A stretch of DNA of 64,000 bases, taken from positions 124,001 to 188,000 of the forward strand of contig NZ_PDOA01000001.1 in assembly GCF_003116135.1 (NCBI RefSeq), in the 5' to 3' direction. Source of the stretch: Teichococcus aestuarii (GTDB lineage: Bacteria; Pseudomonadota; Alphaproteobacteria; Acetobacterales; Acetobacteraceae). Positions 1 through 8,236 of this stretch are shown piece by piece. Numbering within the stretch: position 1 is the first letter of the stretch; every line of letters begins with the position of its first letter. The notes under the pieces were generated by a model. That model had not been told where the DNA came from and made no database searches. It worked only from the letters and a program-made list of their open reading frames with translations. Both the position numbers and the translations under genes were made by a program.

Positions 1-478
1 AGTGGATGTGCACCGGGCGCCAGGCATTGTGGTGGTTGCCCCACGGGTAGGCGCCGGGGCGGATGGTGGTGTAGCGGTACCAGCCTTCCTCGTCGGTGAA
101 CACCCGCGCCTGGCCGGAGAAATGCGGATCGAGCGGCGCGTCGTGCGTGTCGCCCGGGTGGGCGTAGCGGCCGGCGGCGTTGGCCTGCCAGATCTCCAGC
201 ATGGTGCCGCGGAGCGGGCGGCCATCCTCGTCCAGCACCCGGCCGGCGACAATGATGCGCTCGCCCACCGCCTCGCCGCCGGCATGGCGCGTCATGTCGG
301 GCATCGGCGCGTAGAGGGCCGGGCTCATCGCCGGCGCGGTGGTCTCGGTGGGGCCGTGCGGCACGCGCAGCAGCGGGCGCACGGGGTGGCGCAGCCGCGT
401 GCTGCCGTAATCCGGCACGTCGTAGCCCGGCTGGGTGCCGGGCCGGGGCCGGCGGTAGCCGGCCGGGCTTTCGGTCAT
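1..478 (-). CDS. pcaH: Protocatechuate 3,4-dioxygenase beta subunit, C-terminally cut by window edge
   Basis: Intradiol ring-cleavage dioxygenase subunit that, with PcaG, opens protocatechuate to 3-carboxy-cis,cis-muconate. The first 159 residues are present and the gene runs off the window. Recognisable stretches are LEIWQANAAGRY, the segment GWYRYTTIRPGAYPWG and, at the very edge, WRPVHIH. In this family these supply the non-haem iron ligands (two Tyr and the His-x-His pair); the His-x-His is visible as the last residues. The ATG (476-478) overlaps the TGA of the upstream pcaDC gene in an ATGA junction, so the two are translationally coupled. pcaG would be expected just outside the window. 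Confidence 0.93.
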   Translation of the reverse strand, partial: MTESPAGYRRPRPGTQPGYDVPDYGSTRLRHPVRPLLRVPHGPTETTAPAMSPALYAPMPDMTRHAGGEAVGERIIVAGRVLDEDGRPLRGTMLEIWQANAAGRYAHPGDTHDAPLDPHFSGQARVFTDEEGWYRYTTIRPGAYPWGNHHNAWRPVHIH

Positions 479-1632
479 GTCGCTTCCTCCATGGCGCGCA
501 GCGTCTCCTTGGCGAGCTTCAGCGCGTGATTGGCCACCGGCACGCCGGCATAGGCGCCCACCTGCAGCAGCAGCTCGGCCAACTCCTCCGGCGTCACGCC
601 GGTCTGGCGCGTGGCCTTCACATGCAGCACGAACTCCTCATGCCGGCCGAGGGCTGCCATCATGGCGAGCGTCAGCAGGCTGCGCGCGTGGCGGGAGAGG
701 CCGGGGCGGGTCCAGATCTGCCCCCAGACGTTGCGGGTGATATAGTCCTGGAAGGGCGCGTCCAGCGCCGTGACGGCGGCGCTGGCGCGCGCCACATGCG
801 CCTCCCCCAGCACGGCGCGGCGCACGGCGAGGCCCGCCTCCAGCGGGTCCGGCGCGGGCGCGGCCAGGGCGCCGAGATGCGCCAGCATCGCCGCCGTCAC
901 CGTCTCCGCCGCCTCGTAGTTCGGGATGTGCCGCATCCCTGGCAGAACGACGAGGCCGGCGCCGGGGATGCCGTCGCGCAGCGCCTCGGCCGCCGCGATG
1001 GGCGAGGCCGGGTCCAGCTCGCCCACCAGCAGGGTGGTGGGGGCGCGCACGCGGCCCTCCACCCCGGCGGCGCGCGCGTCGCGCAGGGCGGCGGCGGCGC
1101 CGGCATAGCCCTCCGCGTCGGTGCGCAGCAGCATGGTGCGCAGGCCGAGGCCGGAGGGCGCGTCGGGCTGCGACACCCAGCGCGGCATCACGGCATCGGC
1201 CAGCACCTGCGTGCCCTCGGCCCGCACGGCGTCGATGCGCGCCTGCCAGGTGGCAGGGTCCGGGTACTCCAGCGCGGCGCCGATCAGCAGCAGGGAGGCG
1301 ACGCGCTCCGGGAAGTCCGCCGCCAGCTGCAGCGCGATGCGCCCGCCGATGGACAGCCCCGCCACATGCGCGCGCGCGATGCCCAGCGCGTCGAGCAGCG
1401 CCACCACGTCCCGCGCCAGCCCCTGCATCGTGTGGTCGCCCGGCGTCACGCCGGTGAGGCCGTGGCCGCGCATGTCGGGGCGGATGACGCGGAAGCACCG
1501 CGCCAGGGCCGGGGCCTGCGGGTCCCAGACATGCTGGGTGGTGCCGATGGAGTGCAGCAGCACCAGCGGCGGCGCATCCTGCGGACCCTCGACGACGCAA
1601 TGGACCAGATGATCCGCAATCTGGATGAACAT
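475..1632 (-). CDS. pcaDC: Fused 3-oxoadipate enol-lactonase / 4-carboxymuconolactone decarboxylase
   Basis: A 385-residue two-domain enzyme for consecutive steps of the beta-ketoadipate pathway. Residues 1 to about 255 are an alpha/beta hydrolase (PcaD): oxyanion region LLHSIGTT, nucleophile Ser94 in GLSIGG, probable acid Asp207 in VGELDP and base His235 in GMRHIP. Residues from about 262 to 385 form a carboxymuconolactone decarboxylase domain (PcaC) with NVWGQIWTRPGLSRHARSL and the HVKATRQTGVT region. Separate proteins are usual; fusions of this kind are known (PcaL of actinomycetes). The ATG at 1632 lies 83 bases after dctM and the stop overlaps the pcaH start. The same-frame open stretch upstream of 1632 antisense-overlaps nothing useful and has no homology, so the ATG is preferred. 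Confidence 0.93.
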   Translation of the reverse strand: MFIQIADHLVHCVVEGPQDAPPLVLLHSIGTTQHVWDPQAPALARCFRVIRPDMRGHGLTGVTPGDHTMQGLARDVVALLDALGIARAHVAGLSIGGRIALQLAADFPERVASLLLIGAALEYPDPATWQARIDAVRAEGTQVLADAVMPRWVSQPDAPSGLGLRTMLLRTDAEGYAGAAAALRDARAAGVEGRVRAPTTLLVGELDPASPIAAAEALRDGIPGAGLVVLPGMRHIPNYEAAETVTAAMLAHLGALAAPAPDPLEAGLAVRRAVLGEAHVARASAAVTALDAPFQDYITRNVWGQIWTRPGLSRHARSLLTLAMMAALGRHEEFVLHVKATRQTGVTPEELAELLLQVGAYAGVPVANHALKLAKETLRAMEEAT

Positions 1633-1715
1633 GGCTTTTGCCGATCCGCCTTGTATCGATGTGCCGCGACGGTCGCGCCCGCGGTGGCGCCGGTCAATAC
1701 CCCGTGAAATGCGGC

Positions 1716-3038
1716 TCAGCCCAGCCACCGCACCAGTGCAAGGGGCAGCGCCGGAAAGGCGACGCAGAGCAGCAGCCTTACCACGTCCATGGCCAGGTAG
1801 GGCAGCACGCCGCGGTAGATGCGGGCCATCGGCACGTCCCGCGCCAGGGCGGCGACGACGAAGACGTTCAGCCCGATCGGCGGCGCGGTGAGGCCGATGC
1901 CCACCACCACCAGCACCAGCACGCCGAACCAGATCGCCGTCTCCTCCGGCGCCAAGCCGAAATCGAGCGCGGTGACGACGGGGAAGAAGATCGGCAGCGT
2001 CAGCAGGATCATCGCCAGCTCGTCCATCACGGCGCCGAGCAGGATGTAGCTGAGCAGCAGCAGCGCCAGGATGCCGTAGGGCGGCAGCGCCTGCTCCGAG
2101 ATCCACAGCGCCAGCAGGTCCGGCGCCTGGGTCAGCGCCAGGAAGGCGTTGAACACCTCGGCGCCAAGCAGGATGACAAAGATCATCGCCGTGGTCTCGG
2201 CGGTGCCGCGCAGCGCCTGCCACAGCCCGGCAAGGCCCAGGCTGCCGCGCAGCAGCGCCACCGCCAGCGTCGCGACGACGCCGATGGCCGCGCTCTCGGT
2301 CGGCGTGAAGACGCCGCCATAGATGCCGCCGACGACGATGACGGCGATGGCCAGCACCGGCAGCACGGCGCGCAGCGCGGCGCGGCGCCCGGCGGCGGAG
2401 AGGGCGGGGGCGGGGGGCATCGCCTCCGGCCGGCGCCGCGCCAGCAGCAGGATGGCCAGCATGTAGAGCGCCGCCGCCAGCAGCCCGGGGATGAGCGCCG
2501 CCATGAACAGCTTGGCGATGTTCTGCTCCGTGCTGATGGCATAGACCACCAGGATGACGCTGGGCGGGATCAGGATGCCCAGCGTGCCGCCCACCGCGAT
2601 GGTGCCGGCGGCGAGGCCGGGCTCGTAGCCGTGGCGGCGCAGTTCCGGCAGGGCGGCGCGGCCGAAGGTGGCGGTGGTGGCCACCGAGGAGCCGCACACC
2701 GCCCCGAACGCCGCGCAGGCGCCGATGACGCCGATGGCCAGGCCCCCGCGCCGCTGGCCCACCAGCGCCTGGGCGGCGGTGAACAGGTCGCCCGCCAGCC
2801 CGCCGCGCTCGGCGATGGCACCCATCAGGATGAAGAGGGGGATGACGGAGAAGGTGTAGCTGGCGAAGAGATGCCAGGGCGTGGCCTTCAGGTAGTTGGC
2901 CAGCACCTCCCACCCCACGATGTGCTGGTAGCCGAAGGCGCCCACCAGCAGCATGGCCAGACCCACCGGCGCCCGCAGCGCGATGAGCAGCAGCAGCGCG
3001 CCGAAGCCGGTGCCGGCGAGCAGGAACTCCTCGCTCAT
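1716..3038 (-). CDS. dctM: TRAP transporter large permease (DctM family)
   Basis: A 440-residue hydrophobic protein of about twelve membrane segments, the sodium-coupled permease of a tripartite TRAP importer. Family features include a start of the MSEEFLLAGTG type, the glycine-rich segment GGTLGILIPPSVILVVYA, and the conserved C-terminal half ending in IGLTAPPIGLNVFVVA. The length is normal for DctM. The start ATG (3036-3038) overlaps the dctQ stop (ATGA). It sits between dctQ and pcaDC, so the transported solute is probably an aromatic or dicarboxylic acid feeding the pca enzymes; that substrate assignment is inference. Confidence 0.93.
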   Translation of the reverse strand: MSEEFLLAGTGFGALLLLIALRAPVGLAMLLVGAFGYQHIVGWEVLANYLKATPWHLFASYTFSVIPLFILMGAIAERGGLAGDLFTAAQALVGQRRGGLAIGVIGACAAFGAVCGSSVATTATFGRAALPELRRHGYEPGLAAGTIAVGGTLGILIPPSVILVVYAISTEQNIAKLFMAALIPGLLAAALYMLAILLLARRRPEAMPPAPALSAAGRRAALRAVLPVLAIAVIVVGGIYGGVFTPTESAAIGVVATLAVALLRGSLGLAGLWQALRGTAETTAMIFVILLGAEVFNAFLALTQAPDLLALWISEQALPPYGILALLLLSYILLGAVMDELAMILLTLPIFFPVVTALDFGLAPEETAIWFGVLVLVVVGIGLTAPPIGLNVFVVAALARDVPMARIYRGVLPYLAMDVVRLLLCVAFPALPLALVRWLG

Positions 3039-3538
3039 GTCTTCTCCGCCGGCTGCAGGGCGCAGCGCAGCGCCGCCAGGGCGGTGGCCAGCAGCGCCAG
3101 CGCGCCGAGGCCGATGGCCCACCACAGCGGCATGGAGAGCACCATGCTGCGCGTGTCGCTGCGCCACGCATCGAGCGCGCCGAGCACCATGCGCCAGCCC
3201 AGCAGCGCCGCCGCAGCGGCCCAGACGAGATTCCAGAAGGCGTCGATGACGCGGCACAGCCCGGTGGGCAGCCAGCTCGTGAAGCTGTCCACCAGGATGT
3301 TGGCGCGCCGCAGCGTGCCGAAGGCCAGGAAGCCGAACACGGCGAGGCCCGAGCCGGCCTGCACCAGCTCGAAATCGCCCGGGATGGGCTGGCCCAGCAG
3401 CCAGCGGCGCAGCACGCTGGCCGCGGTGAGCAGGGCGGTGGCCAGCAGCATGGCACCGCCGGCCAGCATCAGCGCCCGGCAGAGCAGCGCCACCGGGCCA
3501 TGCTGCGGCCGGCCTCCGGGGGAGGCGGTCAGGGCCAT
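3035..3538 (-). CDS. dctQ: TRAP transporter small permease (DctQ family)
   Basis: A 167-residue protein with four predicted membrane segments (near residues 18-38, 52-72, 95-118 and 138-158), the small membrane subunit that pairs with DctM. The segment ANILVDSF with a nearby Trp is typical of DctQ proteins. A GGAG ribosome-binding site lies about nine bases before the ATG. It overlaps dctM by four bases and is separated from dctP by 138 bases, a longer gap than elsewhere in this operon. Confidence 0.9.
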   Translation of the reverse strand: MALTASPGGRPQHGPVALLCRALMLAGGAMLLATALLTAASVLRRWLLGQPIPGDFELVQAGSGLAVFGFLAFGTLRRANILVDSFTSWLPTGLCRVIDAFWNLVWAAAAALLGWRMVLGALDAWRSDTRSMVLSMPLWWAIGLGALALLATALAALRCALQPAEKT

Positions 3539-3555
3539 TGGGTACGGCTCCGGCA

Positions 3556-3587
3556 GGGGGCGGGGGTCATGGGGGGGCTTCCTGGGG
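3556..3587. other. G-quadruplex-type G-run cluster between dctP and dctQ
   Basis: Four runs of 5, 5, 7 and 4 guanines on the plus strand are separated by 1, 4 and 6 bases, which meets the usual G4 pattern. The operon is transcribed from the minus strand, so the mRNA would carry the C-rich version and the G-rich strand is the template. It lies in the 138-base gap between dctP and dctQ. Confidence 0.45.
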
Positions 3588-3676
3588 CGGCGGCGTTCGG
3601 GCGGGACGCCGGCTGGCCCCGGGCGTGGGGAGCCGGCCGGCGGAGGCGGCGCGGACGGCCCGCCCGGGCCGCGGCT

Positions 3677-4720
3677 TCAGGCGGCGTAGCGGGCGAACAG
3701 CGCGCGGGCATCGGCCAGCAGGGCCGCGCCATCGACATTGCGCCCCTGCATCTGGCCGAGCCATGCCTCCGTCACCGGCGCGCAGGCGGCGCGCCAGCGT
3801 TCCGCCTCGGCCGGCTCCAGCTCGATCAGCGTGTTGCCGCGGCGGCGCGCCTGCTCGGAGACGATGACGGCCTGCTCGTCCAGCATGGCGCCCACCATGG
3901 CGGCGGCGGCCTGGCCGGATTGCGCATCCAGCACCGCGCGCAGGTCGGCGGGGAGAGACTGGTACTTCGCCTTGTTCATCGCCAGCACGTTGGTGGCGAC
4001 ATAGAAGGTGGGGCTGCCGGGGAAGGCGGTGTGGTTGCGCACCAGCTCCTGCAGCTTGATGGAGGGCACCACCTCCCACGGCACCACGGCGCCGTCCAGC
4101 ACGCCCTGGGTCAGCGCCTCCGGCACCTGCGGCACCGGCATGCCGACGGGCGCGGCACCGAGCGCGCGCAGCCCCTCGCCGGCCTGGCGGGTCGGGAAGC
4201 GCAGCTTCATGCCGCGCAGATCCTCGAGCTTCCGCACCGGGCTGCGGGAGTGGATCAGCCCCCCATCATGCGACCAGAAGCAGAGCGGGTGCACCTCGCC
4301 GAACTCCTCGGCCAGGTGCCTCTCGGCGAAGGCCTGGGTGGCGCGGGCATTGGCCAGGCCGCTGCGGTTGGCGGTGAAGGGCAGCTCCAGCGCCTCGATG
4401 CGGGGGAAGCGGCCGGCGGTGTAGCCGGGCAGGGTCCAGATGATGTCGGCCACGCCGTCGCGCGCCTGGTCGTAGAGCTGCGGCGGCGCGCCGCCGAGCT
4501 GCATGGCGGGGAAGATGCGGATCTTCAGCCGGCCGGCCGAGGCCTCCTCCACCTTCTTCGCCCAGGGCGCCAGGAAGTTGCGGTGCACGTTGGAGACGGC
4601 GGGGAGGAAGTGGTGCAGCCGCAGCGTCACCTCCTCGGCGCGCGCGGGGCGGGGGCCGAGCAGGGTGGGCGCGGCGAGGGCGGCGGAGGCCAGCCCCAGC
4701 AGATGGCGGCGTTGCACCAT
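3677..4720 (-). CDS. dctP: TRAP transporter solute-binding protein (DctP family)
   Basis: A 347-residue periplasmic binding protein of a TRAP importer. Residues 1-28 are an export signal starting MVQRRHLLGLASAALAA and ending PARA; the twin Arg followed by HLL suggests the Tat route. The mature part has the DctP signature region (MKLRFPTRQAGEGLRALGA, then PVPQVPEALTQGVLDGAV) that carries the conserved carboxylate-binding Arg. An upstream in-frame extension to 4858 lacks a signal-peptide start, so the ATG at 4720 is used. First gene of the dctPQM-pcaDC-pcaH operon. Confidence 0.92.
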   Translation of the reverse strand: MVQRRHLLGLASAALAAPTLLGPRPARAEEVTLRLHHFLPAVSNVHRNFLAPWAKKVEEASAGRLKIRIFPAMQLGGAPPQLYDQARDGVADIIWTLPGYTAGRFPRIEALELPFTANRSGLANARATQAFAERHLAEEFGEVHPLCFWSHDGGLIHSRSPVRKLEDLRGMKLRFPTRQAGEGLRALGAAPVGMPVPQVPEALTQGVLDGAVVPWEVVPSIKLQELVRNHTAFPGSPTFYVATNVLAMNKAKYQSLPADLRAVLDAQSGQAAAAMVGAMLDEQAVIVSEQARRRGNTLIELEPAEAERWRAACAPVTEAWLGQMQGRNVDGAALLADARALFARYAA

Positions 4721-4776
4721 GGACGGTTTCCTTATGTCTTCCGGACGGCGGGCGGCGGTCGGGCGGCCTCCAAACT

Positions 4777-4805
4777 TTCTAACGTGACGCCAGTGACGGC
4801 CGCAA
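4777..4805 (-). promoter_or_regulatory. Candidate promoter of the TRAP/pca operon
   Basis: On the minus strand TTGCGG (4800-4805) and TTAGAA (4777-4782) are 17 bases apart and about 57 bases before the dctP ATG. The spacer contains two direct copies of GTGAC, read on the plus strand at 4784-4788 and 4793-4797. The position between -35 and -10 would suit a repressor or a MerR-like activator. Judged by eye only. Confidence 0.4.
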
Positions 4806-4941
4806 TCATCTTGCGCGTCCGCCGGGCGGGGCCGGCCGAGGCACGGGGAAAGGCCCACTCAGCGTTTCCTTAATCCTCTTCGTACAGAGTCGAAGCGCCT
4901 GAAACATCCAACGCTTGCCGCCCCACGGCCAGAGGTTCCGC

Positions 4942-6285
4942 ATGACAGTTTCCATCCCACCCGAGCTGCGGCAGCGCCTGTCCACCTTCGGCATCACCGC
5001 GGAGGATCTGGAAGTGCTTCCGAGCCTGCGCGACTTCGCCGAGAAGACCCTGCCGGGCCTTCTGGAGCGGGGCCTCTCCCGCCTGGCCAGCTGGCCGGAG
5101 GCGATGGCGGCCCTGCGCCACCCGGAGGTGCACCGCCTGCGGGTGGCGCACTGGCAGCGGGTGGCCACGGGACAGCTGGATGCGGGATTCCTGGAATCGG
5201 CGGAGGCGCTGGGGGTGGCGTTGCACCGCCATGGCATGCCGATCTACGGGGTCGGCCTTTGCGGTGTCACCACCCTGAACCTGATCAGCGAGGAGCTGGG
5301 CCTGAACCCGCCCGGCCCCGGCTGGGTGCGGCGGGAGGCGGCCCGCAAATTCGCCCTGCGGCTGAGCCTCTCGCATGTCGCCTGGCTGCATTGCGAGCTG
5401 CTGCTGGAGTGTTTCACGCGGGCCGAGAAGGCAGCGCGGACCAGCCTGACCAACCGTCTCGTCGGCACCTTCGAGCAACGCATGAGCGGCGTGGTGGAGG
5501 AGCTCGGCCAGTCGGTGCGGCAGATGGAGGAGGCTGTCCAGGTCATCGTCGGCAATGCGGGCCGCATCGGCGAGGTGTCCGGCACCGTGGCGCAGTCCGC
5601 CGCGCGGGCGGACCAGGATGTGCAGGCGGCCGCCAGCTCGGCCGAGCAGCTCACCAATTCGGTCGGCCAGATCAGCCGCCAGCTCGGCGAGGCGACCCGC
5701 ATCGCCGCCCGCGCCGTGGAGGATGCCCGCCGCACGGACACGGTGGTGCAGGCCCTGGCCGAGGGCGCCAAGCGGATCGACGACGTGGTGAGCCTCATCA
5801 ACAGCATCGCCGGCCAGACCAACCTGCTGGCGCTGAACGCCACCATCGAGGCGGCGCGGGCCGGCGAGGCGGGCAAGGGCTTCGCGGTTGTGGCCAGTGA
5901 GGTGAAGAACCTCGCCAACCAGACGGCCAAGGCCACGGAGGAGATCAGCGGCCAGATCGGGCAGGTGCAGGGCGCGACGCGCGAGGCGGTGGCCGCGATC
6001 GAGAACATCGCCCGCACCATCGACGAGATCAACCAGATCGCCGCCGCCATCGCCGAGGCGGTCGCGCAGCAGGGCCAGACGGCCGACGCCATTGCCCGCA
6101 CCGTGCAGCAGGCCGCCGCCGGCAACCGCCGCGTCAGCGAGATGATGCGCGGCTTCGAGGCGGATGCCTCCTCCGCCCGTCAGGTGGCCGGGCAGCTCAG
6201 CAGTGCGGCCGGCGGTCTCGGCGGCCATTCCCGCTCGCTGCGCCAGGCGATGGATGGCTTCATGAGCGAGGTGCGCAGCGCCTGA
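4942..6285 (+). CDS. Soluble methyl-accepting chemotaxis protein with globin-like sensor domain
   Basis: A 447-residue chemoreceptor without membrane segments. Residues 1 to about 165 resemble the protoglobin / HemAT sensor fold ([20 protein letters not shown] followed by an [11 protein letters not shown] helix); a haem-coordinating His could be His95 or His97, but the register is not certain. The C-terminal half is a cytoplasmic signalling coiled coil with the invariant tip, [20 protein letters not shown] followed by [15 protein letters not shown], which binds CheA/CheW. Likely an oxygen or redox aerotaxis receptor. The ATG at 4942 has an AGAGG site six bases upstream and is preferred to a TTG at 4915. 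No che gene is adjacent. Confidence 0.85.
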   Translation: MTVSIPPELRQRLSTFGITAEDLEVLPSLRDFAEKTLPGLLERGLSRLASWPEAMAALRHPEVHRLRVAHWQRVATGQLDAGFLESAEALGVALHRHGMPIYGVGLCGVTTLNLISEELGLNPPGPGWVRREAARKFALRLSLSHVAWLHCELLLECFTRAEKAARTSLTNRLVGTFEQRMSGVVEELGQSVRQMEEAVQVIVGNAGRIGEVSGTVAQSAARADQDVQAAASSAEQLTNSVGQISRQLGEATRIAARAVEDARRTDTVVQALAEGAKRIDDVVSLINSIAGQTNLLALNATIEAARAGEAGKGFAVVASEVKNLANQTAKATEEISGQIGQVQGATREAVAAIENIARTIDEINQIAAAIAEAVAQQGQTADAIARTVQQAAAGNRRVSEMMRGFEADASSARQVAGQLSSAAGGLGGHSRSLRQAMDGFMSEVRSA

Positions 6286-6306
6286 CGCAAAGCCCGGGGA
6301 AGCGGC

Positions 6307-7218
6307 TCAGGCGCCGCCCACCCCCGACACCTGCTGCTCACCCTGGCCGCGCATCGCCCAGCCGGTGGTGCGCTGCTCGATGGCGGCGGCCACCGCGTAC
6401 ATGGCCACGCCCATGAAGGCCGTGACCATCAGCCCGGCGAAGACCAGCGGCACGTCGAAGCGGCTGCTGGCCAGCATCATCAGCTGGCCGATGCCCTTGT
6501 TGGCCGCCACCGTCTCCGCCAGGATCGAGCCGACGAAGGCCACCGTGATGGCGATCTTCAGCGAGGCGAAGAAATAGGGCATCGCCCGCGGCAGCCCCAC
6601 CTTGCGGATGATGTCGAGCGGCCGGGCGCCCAGCGCCCGCAGCACGTCCCGCAGCTCCGGCTCCACGGTGGCGATGCCGGTGGCCACGTTCACCACGATC
6701 GGGAAGAAGCTGATCAGGAAGGCGGTGATGATGGCGGGCACTGTGCCGATGCCGAACCAGATCACCAGGATCGGCACCACCGCCACCTTGGGCACCGAGT
6801 TGAAGCCGATCAGCAGCGGGTAGAGCCCGTGGTAGAGCAGGGTGGATGAGCCGATCGCCACCCCCAGCGCCAGGCCAAAGACGATGGCCAGGCCGAAGCC
6901 CACCAGCGTCGTCATCAGCGTCTGCCAGGCATTTTCCAGCAGCGGCTGCCACCACTGCACCATGCTGGCGGCGATGGCCGAGGGGGCGGGCAGGATGAAG
7001 GCGTCGATGGCGAAGCCATGCACCGCCGCCTCCCACAGCAGGAAGGTGCCGAGGATGATCAGCCAGGGCAGCATCCCTTGCAGCCGGCGGCGGCGGCGGG
7101 CGGCGGCGGCCATCGCCTCCACGCGCCGGGCATTGGCGTCCCCGCGGCGGGGGGCTGGGGCGTCGCCGCGCGGCGGGGCTGGGGCGCCTTCGCCCTGGGG
7201 GCCGGCGTCATGCGGCAT
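6307..7218 (-). CDS. ABC transporter permease, nitrate/sulfonate/taurine (SsuC-TauC) family
   Basis: A 303-residue inner-membrane permease. The N-terminal 50 residues are a charged, Pro/Ala/Arg-rich cytosolic tail with three similar APAPxRGDA-like units, followed by about six membrane helices. The EAA-type coupling loop is seen as LRDVLRALGARPLDIIRKVGL, matching the BPD_transp_1 family of NitT/TauT importers. The ATG at 7218 overlaps the end of the ATPase gene by 11 bases. Substrate class (sulfonate, nitrate, thiamine precursor or other) cannot be told because no binding-protein gene is next to it. Confidence 0.88.
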   Translation of the reverse strand: MPHDAGPQGEGAPAPPRGDAPAPRRGDANARRVEAMAAAARRRRRLQGMLPWLIILGTFLLWEAAVHGFAIDAFILPAPSAIAASMVQWWQPLLENAWQTLMTTLVGFGLAIVFGLALGVAIGSSTLLYHGLYPLLIGFNSVPKVAVVPILVIWFGIGTVPAIITAFLISFFPIVVNVATGIATVEPELRDVLRALGARPLDIIRKVGLPRAMPYFFASLKIAITVAFVGSILAETVAANKGIGQLMMLASSRFDVPLVFAGLMVTAFMGVAMYAVAAAIEQRTTGWAMRGQGEQQVSGVGGA

Positions 7219-8026
7219 GGTCGGTCTCCTGCCCCTGGCGGGCGGCGTTGATGTGGTCGCGCAGCTCGTGCACCAGGGCCTGGAACTCGGCGGTGTAGGT
7301 GTCATCCAGCCGGCGCGGGCGGGGGAAGGGGACGCGCCGCTCGGCCAGGATGCGGCCGGGGCGGGAGGACATCACCAGCACCCGGTCGGCCAGGTACACG
7401 GCCTCCTTCAGGTCGTGCGTCACCAGGATGACGGTGGGCTTCAGCGTCAGGCAGACCTCCTGCAGCTGCGCCCAGAGATCCTCGCGGGTGAAGATGTCGA
7501 GCGCGCCGAAGGGCTCGTCCAGCATCAGCAGCTGCGGGTCGTGGATCAGGGCGCGGCAGAGGCTGGCGCGCTGCTGCATGCCGCCCGAGAGCTGGTAGGG
7601 GTACTTCCCCTCGAAGCCGGCGAGGCCGACCATGGCGAGAAGCTGCCGCGCCTTCGCCTCATAGGCGGCCCGCTCGGCGCGCAGGCGGCGGCGGTGCGGC
7701 TCCACCACCTCCAGCGGCAGCATCACATTGGCCAGGATGGTGCGCCAGGGCAGCAGGGTGGGGTTCTGGAAGGCCATGCCCACCATGGGCAGCGGCCGGT
7801 CCACCTCCTGCCCGCCGACGATGACGCTGCCGGCGCTGGAGGGCCACAGCCCGCTCACCAGCTTCATCAGCGTGGACTTGCCGCAGCCCGAGGGGCCCAC
7901 CACGGCGACGAACTCGCCCCGCGCCACGGAGAGCGTGGCATCGCGCAGCGCCAGCGTGCCCTCGGCCCCGCCATAGCGCATCGAGACCTGATCGATCTCG
8001 ACGAAAGGTCGCTCCACCGCCGCCAT
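7208..8026 (-). CDS. ABC transporter ATP-binding protein, nitrate/sulfonate/taurine family
   Basis: A 272-residue ATPase partner of the adjacent permease. Walker A is GPSGCGKST, the signature is LSGGMQQR, Walker B is LLMLDEPFGALD and the H-loop is VTHD. This set is typical of SsuB/TauB/NrtD proteins. The ATG at 8026 begins MAAVERPFVEIDQV, a normal family start. It is the first gene of a two-gene operon that lacks the substrate-binding protein usually encoded with it. Confidence 0.9.
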   Translation of the reverse strand: MAAVERPFVEIDQVSMRYGGAEGTLALRDATLSVARGEFVAVVGPSGCGKSTLMKLVSGLWPSSAGSVIVGGQEVDRPLPMVGMAFQNPTLLPWRTILANVMLPLEVVEPHRRRLRAERAAYEAKARQLLAMVGLAGFEGKYPYQLSGGMQQRASLCRALIHDPQLLMLDEPFGALDIFTREDLWAQLQEVCLTLKPTVILVTHDLKEAVYLADRVLVMSSRPGRILAERRVPFPRPRRLDDTYTAEFQALVHELRDHINAARQGQETDHAA

Positions 8027-8236
8027 GCCGCACCTCCACCCTGCCGGTCCCGTTGACCGGGGGCCAACTGCCAGCCCAGCCCAGGCGAAGCAAGCGCCGC
8101 GCCAGGGGGTGGGGCCGGAAAGCGCGGGCGGCGGCACGGTTCTGCCCGCCCGCTGGGCAATCCGGCCCGGCCGGGCGCAACGCCGCCGGGCAGGGCGCGT
8201 TCCCGCCACATCCCGAGCGCGCTAGCCTGGCCTGGC

